64,000 nucleotides of DNA, from contig CAAGGG010000031.1 in NCBI GenBank assembly GCA_900769355.1, forward strand, positions 1-64,000. Direction: 5' to 3'. The first letter of the stretch is position 1; each line of letters opens with the position of its first letter. The notes beneath the pieces are model-generated. The model did no database searches. It saw only the letters and a program-made list of their open reading frames with translations, and was not told the origin of the DNA. Shown here in pieces: positions 52,303-60,900 of the stretch. The position numbers and the translations under genes were made by a program. The stretch is from Candidatus Gastranaerophilales bacterium. GTDB lineage: Bacteria; Cyanobacteriota; Vampirovibrionia; Gastranaerophilales; Gastranaerophilaceae.

Positions 52303-52593
52303 AATTAAGTCTGGATTAAAACTACACAACTATTATACCAGTTACACATTATATTAAAAGTCGGGCAAAAAAAAAGTTGCGCCGAAATTGGCTAATGTTA
52401 AGGTTATGTAAAGATGAATTTTTGCGTTTTTTTCTAAAAATACAATAATTAGTTTGAAAATTTTTAAAGTTTTATATGTTTTTTATCTCAAAATAGGAAA
52501 AAATGTTCAAAAATCTTAAAATTTTGCTTAAAAATTATTGTAAATTTTTATTAAGAAAAACAATTTTGTCTTGATTTTTAACCTAAAAACTTC
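52303..52593 (-). promoter_or_regulatory. Intergenic region with extended -10 promoter and a T9 tract
   Basis: On the minus strand TGGTATAAT (52340-52332) is an extended -10 for the 574-aa gene. At 52365-52380 a GC-A9-GTTGC sequence is identical to 32115-32130. On the minus strand it follows a GCC/GGC hairpin and may be a weak terminator for cca. The remaining ~190 bp toward cca are extremely AT-rich, with nothing else I can support. Confidence 0.5.
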
Positions 52594-53991
52594 TTATTTG
52601 TAGTTTTTTACAAATTCAATGGCATGGTCTTTGTCTAAAATATCGCCATTAATTTGAGCTTCATGTAATGCTTCCATAATTTCGCCAAGTTGTCTTGAAG
52701 GTTTAATATTTAAGATTTTCATAACCTCGTTACCGTCAAGTAACTTTGGAAGCGGTTTCAATGTTTCACGTGCTTCAAGATAAAATCTCAAAAGCATGTT
52801 TAAATATGTTATATTGTGTTCGACAATTTCATCAGTAATTTCAGGTCCTCTAGCTGAAAGTCTGTCAGCTTGCGCCAAAATTATCTCGTCAATCGAATTT
52901 GTATCCATTTTTCGAACATATCGCATCATGATTTTTTCTGTAATCTGAGGTGAACTCATTACGTGTGATGGATAAATATGGTATTTAATCATTTGTGAAA
53001 TATATTCGGTTTGTTTGTTTGAAAAATGCAGTTTTTTCAGAATTTTTACGGACATTTTTGAGCCAACATCGTCATGCTTGATAAAACGATGTTTCCCTTC
53101 TTCAATTGTCCAGGTCGAAAATTTGCCGATGTCATGCATAAATGCAGCAAGTTTTAAGTGTGCAAGTCTTGAAAATCCGCCAAAGTCAACTTTATCAAGA
53201 TGCTCTTTTACTTCATCAGCGGAATTCTCGTATAAATTCTGCACCTGTCTGACTGTTTCAATTGAATGTTGGAATAAGTCTAAGTGGTGGTGTGAATTTG
53301 GTGGAACTTGTTTTAACTCCTTTACAAATGGAAAAATTTCTTCCAAAAGCCAAGTTTTATTCATGTTTTCAAGAGCTTTGGCTGCGTATTTGCCACTGAA
53401 AAGTGCCATAATCTCATGCGAAATTCGTTCAACTGCAGGCTTATTGATTAAATCTACATATCTGCAAACTGCGTCAATTGTTTCTGGTGCAAGTTCAAAA
53501 CCGTACAAAGCTTGAAATCTGTAAACTCTTAAAAGCCTCAATGGGTCGTCTACAAAATTCAATTCGTTAACATAATTAATGCACTTGTTTTTTATATCCG
53601 TAACTCCGCCTGAAATATCAATAAGCTCGCCGGTTCTGATGTTTACGGCAATTGCGTTAATCGTTAAATCTCTACGCATCAAATCATTTTCTATCGAATC
53701 TCCGACCGGATTTGTTACGTCTATATAATTTATTTTGTCAGGAAGTACAATTCTATAAATTTTATTTTCTTCATCAAGTGGAACAAATGTTGCATCAAAA
53801 AGTTCTGCAAGTTTTAGCGAAAAAGTTTTTGCATCTTCGTCCATAACGATAATATCTCTATCTGTGCTTTCTAGTCCAAGATAGTAATCACGAACGGTTC
53901 CGCCAACAAGGTATATTTCGTTGGTAAAAGTTTTTTCGATTTTTGATAAAATTTTGTCCGATTTAATTTTGTCTATAATTACTGAATTCAT
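52594..53991 (-). CDS. cca: CCA tRNA nucleotidyltransferase / poly(A) polymerase family with HD domain
   Basis: This 465-aa class II nucleotidyltransferase adds or repairs the tRNA 3' CCA end, or polyadenylates RNA. The N-terminal catalytic GGTVRDYYLG and the DRDIIV carboxylates are present, then NDLMRRDLTINAIAV, RLLRVYRF and a C-terminal HD phosphohydrolase-like domain (HLDLFQHSIETV, HDIGK). Members of this subfamily may be CCA-, CC-, A- or poly(A)-specific, and the sequence alone does not decide. The start overlaps rsmE by 29 bases. Confidence 0.9.
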   Translation of the reverse strand: MNSVIIDKIKSDKILSKIEKTFTNEIYLVGGTVRDYYLGLESTDRDIIVMDEDAKTFSLKLAELFDATFVPLDEENKIYRIVLPDKINYIDVTNPVGDSIENDLMRRDLTINAIAVNIRTGELIDISGGVTDIKNKCINYVNELNFVDDPLRLLRVYRFQALYGFELAPETIDAVCRYVDLINKPAVERISHEIMALFSGKYAAKALENMNKTWLLEEIFPFVKELKQVPPNSHHHLDLFQHSIETVRQVQNLYENSADEVKEHLDKVDFGGFSRLAHLKLAAFMHDIGKFSTWTIEEGKHRFIKHDDVGSKMSVKILKKLHFSNKQTEYISQMIKYHIYPSHVMSSPQITEKIMMRYVRKMDTNSIDEIILAQADRLSARGPEITDEIVEHNITYLNMLLRFYLEARETLKPLPKLLDGNEVMKILNIKPSRQLGEIMEALHEAQINGDILDKDHAIEFVKNYK

Positions 53992-54712
53992 AAATTATGT
54001 TTCCTAACGCAACTGTTACTGCCGTGTCAGCTTTCAAGATAAGTTCTCCAAGTGTCAACATTGGAATTTCATTATCTTCAAAAAGCTTAAATTCTCTTTG
54101 AGAAAACCCGCCTTCTGGTCCGATTATTACAATGACTTTTTCTCCTTTTTTTATTGGAGAAGTTTTGCAATATTCGTGGAGAGTTGTTGTTGCGAGTCTT
54201 TCGCAAAAAGCGATTATTTTATATCCTTTGTTTTTTAATTCTACAATATTTTCTAAATTCGTCAAGTCAAAACAGATTGGAATGTATGCTCTTTCGCATT
54301 GTTTAAAGGCTTCAAACATTATTTTTTGCCATTTTGGGATTTTCTTTTCGATTACAGAAGTTGCAAGAGCACAATTGTCTGTTTTTATCGGATAAACTCC
54401 GTCTGTGCCTAGTTCAGTAGCTTTTTCAATAACCAAATTTTGCGCATCACTTCTTAATGGGCTTTGAGCAAGGAATAAAGAAAACTCAAGTTTTCTGTTT
54501 GACCTGTATGATTTTTCTATTTTGACCGTAATTTCTTTATTGGTAACAGTTTCAACTTGTGTTTCATATTGAATTTGATTTTCGTCAATAAGAAGTAAGC
54601 TTTCGCCACATTTTATTCTCAAAGACTTTGCAATGTGATTAAAAGTATCTTTATCCGAGATAACAACTTTATTTTCATTTATATTTGAAGAATTTATCAA
54701 AAATTGTGGCAT
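53963..54712 (-). CDS. rsmE: 16S rRNA m3U1498 methyltransferase RsmE
   Basis: This SPOUT-fold enzyme methylates U1498 of 16S rRNA. It is 249 aa from ATG 54712, with AAGGAG five bases upstream. An N-terminal PUA-like domain is followed by LAQSPLRSDAQNLVIEKATELG, the SAM-binding IIGPEGGFS and the knot segment LGELILKADTAV (usually L..RILRTETA). It is translationally overlapped with cca, consistent with an RNA-maturation operon. Confidence 0.93.
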   Translation of the reverse strand: MPQFLINSSNINENKVVISDKDTFNHIAKSLRIKCGESLLLIDENQIQYETQVETVTNKEITVKIEKSYRSNRKLEFSLFLAQSPLRSDAQNLVIEKATELGTDGVYPIKTDNCALATSVIEKKIPKWQKIMFEAFKQCERAYIPICFDLTNLENIVELKNKGYKIIAFCERLATTTLHEYCKTSPIKKGEKVIVIIGPEGGFSQREFKLFEDNEIPMLTLGELILKADTAVTVALGNIIYEFSNYRQN

Positions 54713-54766
54713 ACTAACTCCTTGCAAATATATTATTACAAACAAAAATTTTTTAAAATAGTTGGG

Positions 54767-54795
54767 TTGAAAAGCTTGTAAAAAAATGCTATAAT
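54767..54795 (+). promoter_or_regulatory. Strong sigma-70 promoter of the prepilin gene
   Basis: TTGAAA at 54767-54772, a 17-bp spacer and a perfect TATAAT at 54790-54795 predict a start near 54802. AAAGAAAGG and ATG 54828 follow. This places the true translation start upstream of the poly-G tract. Confidence 0.82.
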
Positions 54796-54827
54796 TATAT
54801 TGTAGAGTTTCAAAGAAAGGATTAAAT

Positions 54828-55654
54828 ATGAAGAGAATTTACTTGAAAAAAGCCCGTCGGGGGGGGGGCATAGACCCGCATTCGCCTTAACTGAGGGTGC
54901 TACGCACGTAGCCCACAATGACAACTCCGGTAGAGTAGCATTTACATTGGCTGAGGTTCTAATCACCCTCGGTATTATCGGTGTTGTGGCAGCAGTTACA
55001 TTGCCGACACTTGTTGCAAATTATCAAAAAACTGTTTGGGTTAATCAGTTGAAAAAGACTTATTCAACCTTGAATGAAGGTTATAAACAAATGGTTGCAA
55101 GTGAAGGTTGTACAACGTTGCGATGTGCTGATATCAGCGAGGATTCATCTATTACAATGTTCGATTTTACAAAAGCTAAAACAAAAGAAAAATTTGTAAA
55201 AACATTTAAACTGGAAAATATTTATGTTGGTGGTGTGCCAAGCAATAGTATTTATAATTACAAAATAAAGTCTTTGTCAGGTGATGAAATGATTTTTAGT
55301 GAGTTTGCTGCTGCTGATGAAGCAGGTTTAGTGGGCACAACATCAAGTGGAGAGATAATATCTTTCTTGGGGACTATTGTCGGAGCTTTGGTTGTTGTGG
55401 ATATAAATGGATTGAAATCCCCAAATACTTTTGGACGTGATATTTTTGTATTTAGTGTTTTTGATTTAAATGATACTGCAATGGTAGAACCTTTTTATAG
55501 TGAAAAAAATCTTGAAGCCACGGGAAGTGGAATATCTGGAGAAGAAAGGATTCAGGACGTAAATGATATTTGTTCGACAACATATACTGGTAATTATGAG
55601 AGTATGACCTGTGCCGAAAAAATCATCATGGACGGTTGGAAGATGGATTATTAA
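54828..55654 (+). CDS. Type IV prepilin/pseudopilin gene interrupted by a poly-G frameshift (phase-variable candidate)
   Basis: The mature pilin part begins VAFTLAEVLITLGIIGVVAA (class III signal, cleavage expected after Ala at 54940). It continues to GRDIFVF and a Cys-rich end CAEKIIMDGWKMDY at 55654. Its frame has no ATG upstream. The supported start, ATG 54828 with AAAGAAAGG, reads 20 codons to TAA 54888, because a run of ten G at 54859-54868 leaves it one base out of phase. With 8 or 11 G the product would begin MKRIYLKKARRGG and run through GATHVAHNDNSG into the pilin. The locus is therefore switched off as sequenced, or the homopolymer was miscounted. Confidence 0.8.
54855..54935. repeat. 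GC-rich leader segment with palindrome shared with 8720-8737
   Basis: This ~80-bp G+C-rich segment contains the poly-G tract and, at 54897-54914, an 18-nt sequence (GTGCTACGCACGTAGCCC) found inverted in the intergenic block at 8.7 kb. The core GCTACG-CA-CGTAGC is a perfect palindrome with a 2-nt centre. Its composition contrasts with the AT-rich flanks. Confidence 0.65.
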
Positions 55655-55683
55655 TAAAATTGTTTTTCAAAGATATTGAATAT

Positions 55684-55716
55684 AAAAAGACCCTCGAGTT
55701 AGTCGAAGGTCTTTTT
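55684..55716. terminator. Bidirectional intrinsic terminator after the prepilin gene
   Basis: The stem AAAAGACC.TCGA/TCGA.GGTCTTTT, with one mismatch and a 5-nt loop, has an A run on the left and a T run on the right. It lies between converging genes. Confidence 0.85.
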
Positions 55717-55747
55717 GGTTATTATTTGAAGAAAGAAATTATTGATT

Positions 55748-56932
55748 TTATGCTGCTTGTTTTGCTTCCGGTTTTACTTCTGCTTTTGCATCAGCCGGTT
55801 TAGCGTCTGCTTTTGGAGCTTCAGCTGGCAATTGGTCTAGTTTTGCAAGTGCTGCTGTTGCTGCTTCTTGAACGTTCTTGTCTTGGTCGTTTTTAGCGAT
55901 TGAGAACAATGTTGTCAAGTCTTGTTTGTATTCAGGTTTTTGAATATAGCTCAAAGCTTCGATTGCAGAAGTTCTTACCATTGGGTTAGGGTTGTTTTTC
56001 AATTGGTCTACAATTGTTACTGCCCCTGGAAGTTCTGTTAATGGAACTGTTGAACCTGTCAATTTTGCAACTTCGTCTCCATAAAGTTTTTGCATTATTG
56101 ATGATGTGAACATTGCATAGCTTTTATTTCTTTCAGCTTGTTCCATCGGAGTGATTGTTGTTGCTAATTTTTGGTCTGCTTCTGAAAGTTTTTCGCCTTT
56201 CATAAGCTTTTCTCTGGCTGCGATTTGTTCAGCTGTAGGTCCTGTTAATTTGCTTGAGTCTGTATTAACGATTGTGTTTAATGCGTTTACAACTTTTTCA
56301 TCAAGCAATTCAGTAGCTTTTTGAGGTTCGTCTTTTACCATGTTTGCAATTTCTTCCATTGCGTTTGCTTGAACTTCATAATCTGGGTTTGAAAGTTTTG
56401 CGATAAATGAGTTCAAATCAACTTGTGGAGCCATTGGAACCGGTTGTTCAACTTCTACTTTTGGAGCTTCTGCTTTTGTTTCTGATTTAGGCGCTTCAGC
56501 CGGTTGTTGAGTTACAACAGGAGCCGGAGTATTTATATTTTGTTGTTGGATTACTTGTTGTGGAGCAGCTGCTTGGACTGTTTCAGGAACAACATTTTGA
56601 GGAGCCGGAGCTACCGGAGTTGTTGCTGCAGGCGCAACCGGTGTATAATTTACAGGCTGTTGAGGCATGTAATAAGGTTGTGTTTGCGCTTGCGGGTAAT
56701 CATACAACTGAGCTTGCGGATATGAATAGTAAGGCATTGTAGGTTGTGCATATTGCGGTACGTTCATCGCAACTTGTCCAACGCCAGGAGCACTTACTGA
56801 TGGGTTGTGAACGTCAATCTTTACTGCGTTGTAATTAGGAGCAGGAGTAGCCTGTGGTTGTGCTAAATTCGGCATGTAAGGCTGCATCTGGGGTTGCATG
56901 TAAGGATTTACTAAATTTGGAGCTTGAATCAT
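55748..56932 (-). CDS. Pro/Gln-rich protein with HEAT-like repeats
   Basis: This 394-aa protein has two parts. Residues 1-175 are a low-complexity region rich in Pro, Gln, Tyr and Ala with QPYY/YPQAQ repeats. Residues ~178-370 are helical repeats resembling HEAT/ARM units (NPDYEVQANAMEEIANMV, NPNPMVRTSAIEALSYI, DKNVQEAATAALAKL). The tail is Ala/Lys/Pro-rich. HEAT repeats usually mediate protein-protein contacts. There is no signal peptide. It may be a scaffold. GAAAGGAAG precedes the ATG. Confidence 0.8.
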   Translation of the reverse strand: MIQAPNLVNPYMQPQMQPYMPNLAQPQATPAPNYNAVKIDVHNPSVSAPGVGQVAMNVPQYAQPTMPYYSYPQAQLYDYPQAQTQPYYMPQQPVNYTPVAPAATTPVAPAPQNVVPETVQAAAPQQVIQQQNINTPAPVVTQQPAEAPKSETKAEAPKVEVEQPVPMAPQVDLNSFIAKLSNPDYEVQANAMEEIANMVKDEPQKATELLDEKVVNALNTIVNTDSSKLTGPTAEQIAAREKLMKGEKLSEADQKLATTITPMEQAERNKSYAMFTSSIMQKLYGDEVAKLTGSTVPLTELPGAVTIVDQLKNNPNPMVRTSAIEALSYIQKPEYKQDLTTLFSIAKNDQDKNVQEAATAALAKLDQLPAEAPKADAKPADAKAEVKPEAKQAA

Positions 56933-57128
56933 TTAATTTCTTCCTTTCGATAAAATATGTTCCTATATTTTTATTCTACTGTTTAAATATCCGTCAAGAT
57001 AGAAAATTGCTAAAATTTTGATTTTTTTTAATAATTCTTAACAAAATGACCACTTTTTTACAAACTTTTATTTCTATTTTGTTTGTGCTATACTGTTAGA
57101 GTGCACAGATATTAATGGGATTGTAATT

Positions 57129-58088
57129 ATGATTATTGATAGAACTAACAAAAAATCTATTAGGTCTGCTTTTGGTAAAACATTGGCAAAATTAGGGGAA
57201 ACAAATGATAAAATTGTTGTATTAGATGCTGATTTGTCATGCTCTACTCAAACAAAAATTTTTGCAAAAGAATTTCCTGAACGTTTCTTTGATTGTGGTA
57301 TTGCGGAACAAGACATGGTTGCAACAGCTACAGGTTTAGCTGCTGTTGGTAAAATCCCGTTTGCGGCAAGTTTTGCCGTTTTTGTAACCGGAAGGGCTTA
57401 CGATCAGGTGCGAAATTCAATTTGTTATCCAAATTTTAATGTAAAACTTGTCGGAACACATGGTGGTATAACAGTTGGAGAAGACGGTGCAACACATGAG
57501 GCATTGGAAGACATTTCTCTTATGCGTGGTTTGCCTAATATGTCTGTCTTGATTCCTGCTGATTGTAGGGAGTGTGAACAGATTTTAGAATATGCTGTGG
57601 AACATGAAGGACCAATGTATATAAGAGTTCCAAGAAGTAATGTCTGCGACGTGTTTGACGATAATTATAAGTTTGATTTTAATAAAGCCAATATTGTAAA
57701 TGATGGAACACAAGTCACAGTGTTTACAAACGGTGAAACGTTGGCAGAAGTTCTTGAAGCTGTTAATGACCTTGAAAAAGACGGTTATTCTGTACAAGTT
57801 GTAAATGTTCCGGTTGTAAAACCGATTGATAAAGATACAATTGTTGCTTGTGCTCAAAAAACAAGGCATGTGATTACAGTTGAAAATCATTCTGTAATAG
57901 GCGGATTAGGCAGTACAGTTTGTGAGGTATTGTCAGAAAACTTCCCTGTTCCTGTTAAAAGAATTGGCGTAAACGATGAATTCGGCCAAAGTGGTGATGC
58001 GGATTTATTGTTAGATTTCTATGGTTTAAGCTCTGCTAAGCTTAAACAAACAATTAAGCAGTATATTGATAAAATTGCTAAAGGATAG
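57129..58088 (+). CDS. Transketolase, C-terminal subunit (split enzyme)
   Basis: This 319-aa protein covers the pyrimidine-binding and C-terminal domains of transketolase. VVLDADLSCST, CGIAEQDMVATATGLA (the catalytic Glu), THGGITVGEDGATHE and a transketolase C domain ending VENHSVIGGLGS are present. The N-terminal diphosphate-binding half needed to make the ThDP site is not adjacent, which is unusual because split halves normally sit side by side. It lies 12 bp before ftsE, apparently in one operon. A TATACT near 57090 is a possible -10. Confidence 0.9.
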   Translation: MIIDRTNKKSIRSAFGKTLAKLGETNDKIVVLDADLSCSTQTKIFAKEFPERFFDCGIAEQDMVATATGLAAVGKIPFAASFAVFVTGRAYDQVRNSICYPNFNVKLVGTHGGITVGEDGATHEALEDISLMRGLPNMSVLIPADCRECEQILEYAVEHEGPMYIRVPRSNVCDVFDDNYKFDFNKANIVNDGTQVTVFTNGETLAEVLEAVNDLEKDGYSVQVVNVPVVKPIDKDTIVACAQKTRHVITVENHSVIGGLGSTVCEVLSENFPVPVKRIGVNDEFGQSGDADLLLDFYGLSSAKLKQTIKQYIDKIAKG

Positions 58089-58100
58089 TAAGGAAAATAT

Positions 58101-58778
58101 ATGATTCAATTTAGATCAGTTACAAAAAAATATAAAAATGATCATTATGCGCTAAAAAACATTAATCTTGATATTATGTCAGGGGAATTTGTTTTTATAG
58201 TAGGAGCTTCCGGTGCCGGAAAATCTACATTGATGAAGCTTTTGTATAATGAAGAACGTCCTACAAGCGGTACGGTTACAATTGGTGGAATTAATATCGC
58301 AAATTTACCTAATGACAAAGTTCCTAATTTAAGAAGATGTATGGGAATTGTTTTTCAGGACTATAAATTACTTCAAAATCAAAGTGTTTATGATAATGTA
58401 GCTTATGTAATTCGAACATTAGGCATTAGCTCAAAGGAAATTAATTCAAGAGTTTCCGGAGCTTTAAAAATCGTAGGACTTTACGATAAAATGAATGTTA
58501 CCCCTTCTGAATTATCAGGTGGGGAACAACAAAGAGTCGGAATTGCCAGAGCAATTGTAAATGGACCGCCTCTATTGATTGCGGACGAACCTACCGGTAA
58601 TTTAGACCCAAAAAACTCAATGGAAATTATGCAGATTTTGGATCAAATTAATCAAAGAGGGATTACGGTAATCGTTTCTACACACGATAATGCGATGGTA
58701 GATTATTTCAGGAAAAGGGTTATAACTCTTGATAATGGAGAAGTAGTTAGAGATATACAAGCAGGTACGTATGAATAA
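58101..58778 (+). CDS. ftsE: Cell division ABC ATPase FtsE
   Basis: This 225-aa ATPase has Walker A GASGAGKS at residues 35-42, the FQDYKLL Q-loop segment typical of FtsE, the signature LSGGEQQRVGIARA, Walker B LLIADEPTGNLDP and a switch His. With FtsX it regulates peptidoglycan hydrolases at the septum. AAGGA precedes the ATG. It overlaps ftsX by 8 bases. Confidence 0.95.
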   Translation: MIQFRSVTKKYKNDHYALKNINLDIMSGEFVFIVGASGAGKSTLMKLLYNEERPTSGTVTIGGINIANLPNDKVPNLRRCMGIVFQDYKLLQNQSVYDNVAYVIRTLGISSKEINSRVSGALKIVGLYDKMNVTPSELSGGEQQRVGIARAIVNGPPLLIADEPTGNLDPKNSMEIMQILDQINQRGITVIVSTHDNAMVDYFRKRVITLDNGEVVRDIQAGTYE

Positions 58779-59679
58779 TTCAAAAGCAGAAATAAAAAAG
58801 AAAGTTAAAAAGCATATTCCGAAAGATTGGTTGTGCGAGTTAAGGATTTTATATCGCTTAACAAGGCAAACAATTCATGACATTGCGAGAACCGGAATTG
58901 TAAATGTAGTCATTATTACTACAATGGCGGCTATTTTAACGATTTTTGCATCGTTTTTTCGGTCTGCAATTTCAATTTCTTCATTTGCGCATGAATTAGG
59001 TAATGTGCTAGAAATTTCTGTTTACTTGAAAGATAATGCAGATGCAAATGTGTCTAAAAATAGAATTAAAGAATTTGAGCATGTTGAAAGCGTGGAACTT
59101 GTGCCTAAGGCTGCGTCGTGGTCGAATTTGAAAAGAGAAATGGATTTGCCTGATATTACAAATCCTCTTCCTGATACATTGCATGTAAAAGTCGATAAAC
59201 CTGAAAATATAGATATTGTGTTTAAAAACATTAAGCAGTTAAATTCTGTTGAGGATATGAGTTACGCGCAAGATTTAGCGAAAAAGATTGAGGCTTTAAA
59301 CCATGTTGTAAATATTATAACTCTTCTTGTTGTTATAGTCATGGGAATGCTAACGATTACGATTATTAATAACACAATTCAGCTAGTTATTCAGTCTAGA
59401 AAAGAAGAAATTGAAATAATGCGATTGATGGGTGTTTCAAACTGGTATATCAGATTTCCGTTGATTATGCAGGGTGCATTTTACGGCTTTACTGGAGCTG
59501 TAATCGCTTTGCTACCGTTAAATTTCGTTCAAAATGGACTTAATCACATGCACCAATTCTTTATGGTACCAACACCTCTTTATGCTCAGAATTTTGTAAT
59601 TGCAGTTATGTTTGCAATGGCAATTTTGTTCGGTGCCGGGGGAAGTTTCTTGTGTATCAAAAAACATTTGCAGGTGTAA
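58771..59679 (+). CDS. ftsX: Cell division membrane protein FtsX
   Basis: This 302-aa inner-membrane protein has a basic cytoplasmic N terminus and a first helix at ~45-70. A periplasmic loop (~75-170) carries EISVYLKDNAD and VELVPKAASW. Three C-terminal helices follow, with the RKEEIEIMRLMGVSNWYIRFPL coupling segment between them. It is the membrane partner of FtsE and transmits ATPase action to periplasmic cell wall hydrolase activators. Confidence 0.95.
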   Translation: MNNSKAEIKKKVKKHIPKDWLCELRILYRLTRQTIHDIARTGIVNVVIITTMAAILTIFASFFRSAISISSFAHELGNVLEISVYLKDNADANVSKNRIKEFEHVESVELVPKAASWSNLKREMDLPDITNPLPDTLHVKVDKPENIDIVFKNIKQLNSVEDMSYAQDLAKKIEALNHVVNIITLLVVIVMGMLTITIINNTIQLVIQSRKEEIEIMRLMGVSNWYIRFPLIMQGAFYGFTGAVIALLPLNFVQNGLNHMHQFFMVPTPLYAQNFVIAVMFAMAILFGAGGSFLCIKKHLQV

Positions 59680-59682
59680 GTG

Positions 59683-60891
59683 ATGTCAGATACGGTTCTT
59701 TTAATATCAGATGATGAAAATTTTTTTCATATAATTAAAGAAAAATTGTTGTTTTTGCGAAAAGATGACAGGTTTGTTTTTTCTGATTTTAAAAACTTTC
59801 GTAATGATTTAGTTTTAGCTGACATTGTGCTGGTTCATGATGATTTTGCTCGAAAAATTTGTTTAGATACAGTTCAAAAAATCCGTCGGAATTCTGACAA
59901 AATAATTATTTTGTTGTCTAATTTGTGTGACAAAGAGTTTATTTTGCAGGCTTATGACTGTGGTATAAATGACTATTTGTCATCATCAGTTGAGGATTTT
60001 GAACTTGTTATAAAGACTGTGAATAGTATTAAAACCAATGCTTTGAAGCAGAAGTTTTTGCGAAATCAAAAGATTTTAACACAACTTGGTGTTATTGATG
60101 AATTGACAGGGCTTTATGCTTATAAGTATGCAAAACAGGTTGTTGAAAACGAAATTGAAAGCAATTTATTGGATAAAGGAAGTTTCTTAATAGTTGCTCC
60201 AACAGAAACTGGAAAGATAGATTTTTCAATCGAAAAGTTGGGGCAAGCTCTTACAAATTCTACAAGATCCAATGATATTTTAACTCTTGGAAAAGGGGCA
60301 AAGGTTTACGTTTTGCTTCCGAATACCGATTGTAATGGTGCGCTTGTTGTTTTGAACAAAATTAAAGAAAGTTATGGACATGAACTTGCAGCCGGAATTT
60401 CTGAAATTACTCATAAATCTTTTAGTGAGTTGGAAAATGATTGCCTGAAAGCATTGTCAGATGCACTTGCAACCAATGCTGAGTATGTTATTGCGGAAGA
60501 AAAATTTGAAACTTTAGATGATTGGCTTGATGATACAACTGATGATCAAAAAAGTTACAAAATTTATAAGCAAATATTTAATAAAAAGTTGGAAAAGGTT
60601 ATTACACCTGCTTTTTATCGGTTGCAAAAAACTTGGGAAGAAAAATTGTTTGATACACAAATTGAGCAATCCGTATCAGAAAATGGCTGTATATTCCATT
60701 TGAAGAATAAATATCATGAAAGCACTTTGCGAATTGTTTATCCGGGATTTGCAAAAATTGTTATAACAATTAGCCATGAAGGATTGGATAGTCCTGAAAA
60801 TAAGGAAATCAGCTTGGCTTTAACAAAAATTACTACTAAAGAATTAATAAATATTGTAGAAGACTTTATATATGATTTTAAATACAGTTAA
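59683..60891 (+). CDS. Receiver domain protein with degenerate GGDEF domain
   Basis: This 402-aa protein starts with a receiver-like domain (LLISDDENFF, ADIVLVHDDFA, ILLSNL). A GGDEF-fold region follows from ~140: it opens with the typical VIDELTGLYAYKYAK, but LGKGAKVYVLLPNTD replaces the catalytic GG(D/E)EF loop. It is therefore unlikely to make cyclic-di-GMP. A C-terminal ~130-residue helical/beta domain is unassigned. I use ATG 59683, six bases after AGGTG. Being 3 bp after ftsX suggests a role in division or envelope control. Confidence 0.8.
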   Translation: MSDTVLLISDDENFFHIIKEKLLFLRKDDRFVFSDFKNFRNDLVLADIVLVHDDFARKICLDTVQKIRRNSDKIIILLSNLCDKEFILQAYDCGINDYLSSSVEDFELVIKTVNSIKTNALKQKFLRNQKILTQLGVIDELTGLYAYKYAKQVVENEIESNLLDKGSFLIVAPTETGKIDFSIEKLGQALTNSTRSNDILTLGKGAKVYVLLPNTDCNGALVVLNKIKESYGHELAAGISEITHKSFSELENDCLKALSDALATNAEYVIAEEKFETLDDWLDDTTDDQKSYKIYKQIFNKKLEKVITPAFYRLQKTWEEKLFDTQIEQSVSENGCIFHLKNKYHESTLRIVYPGFAKIVITISHEGLDSPENKEISLALTKITTKELINIVEDFIYDFKYS

Positions 60892-60900
60892 GGAGAAAAA

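Noticed and set aside
54947..55654. Reading the prepilin as starting at the TTG within TTLAEVL-type sequence
   Set aside because: This would remove the prepilin peptidase site residues. A promoter, ribosome site and ATG exist upstream at 54828.
59683..60891. Active diguanylate cyclase
   Set aside because: The GGDEF loop is replaced by LGKGAKV, so catalysis is not supported despite the fold.
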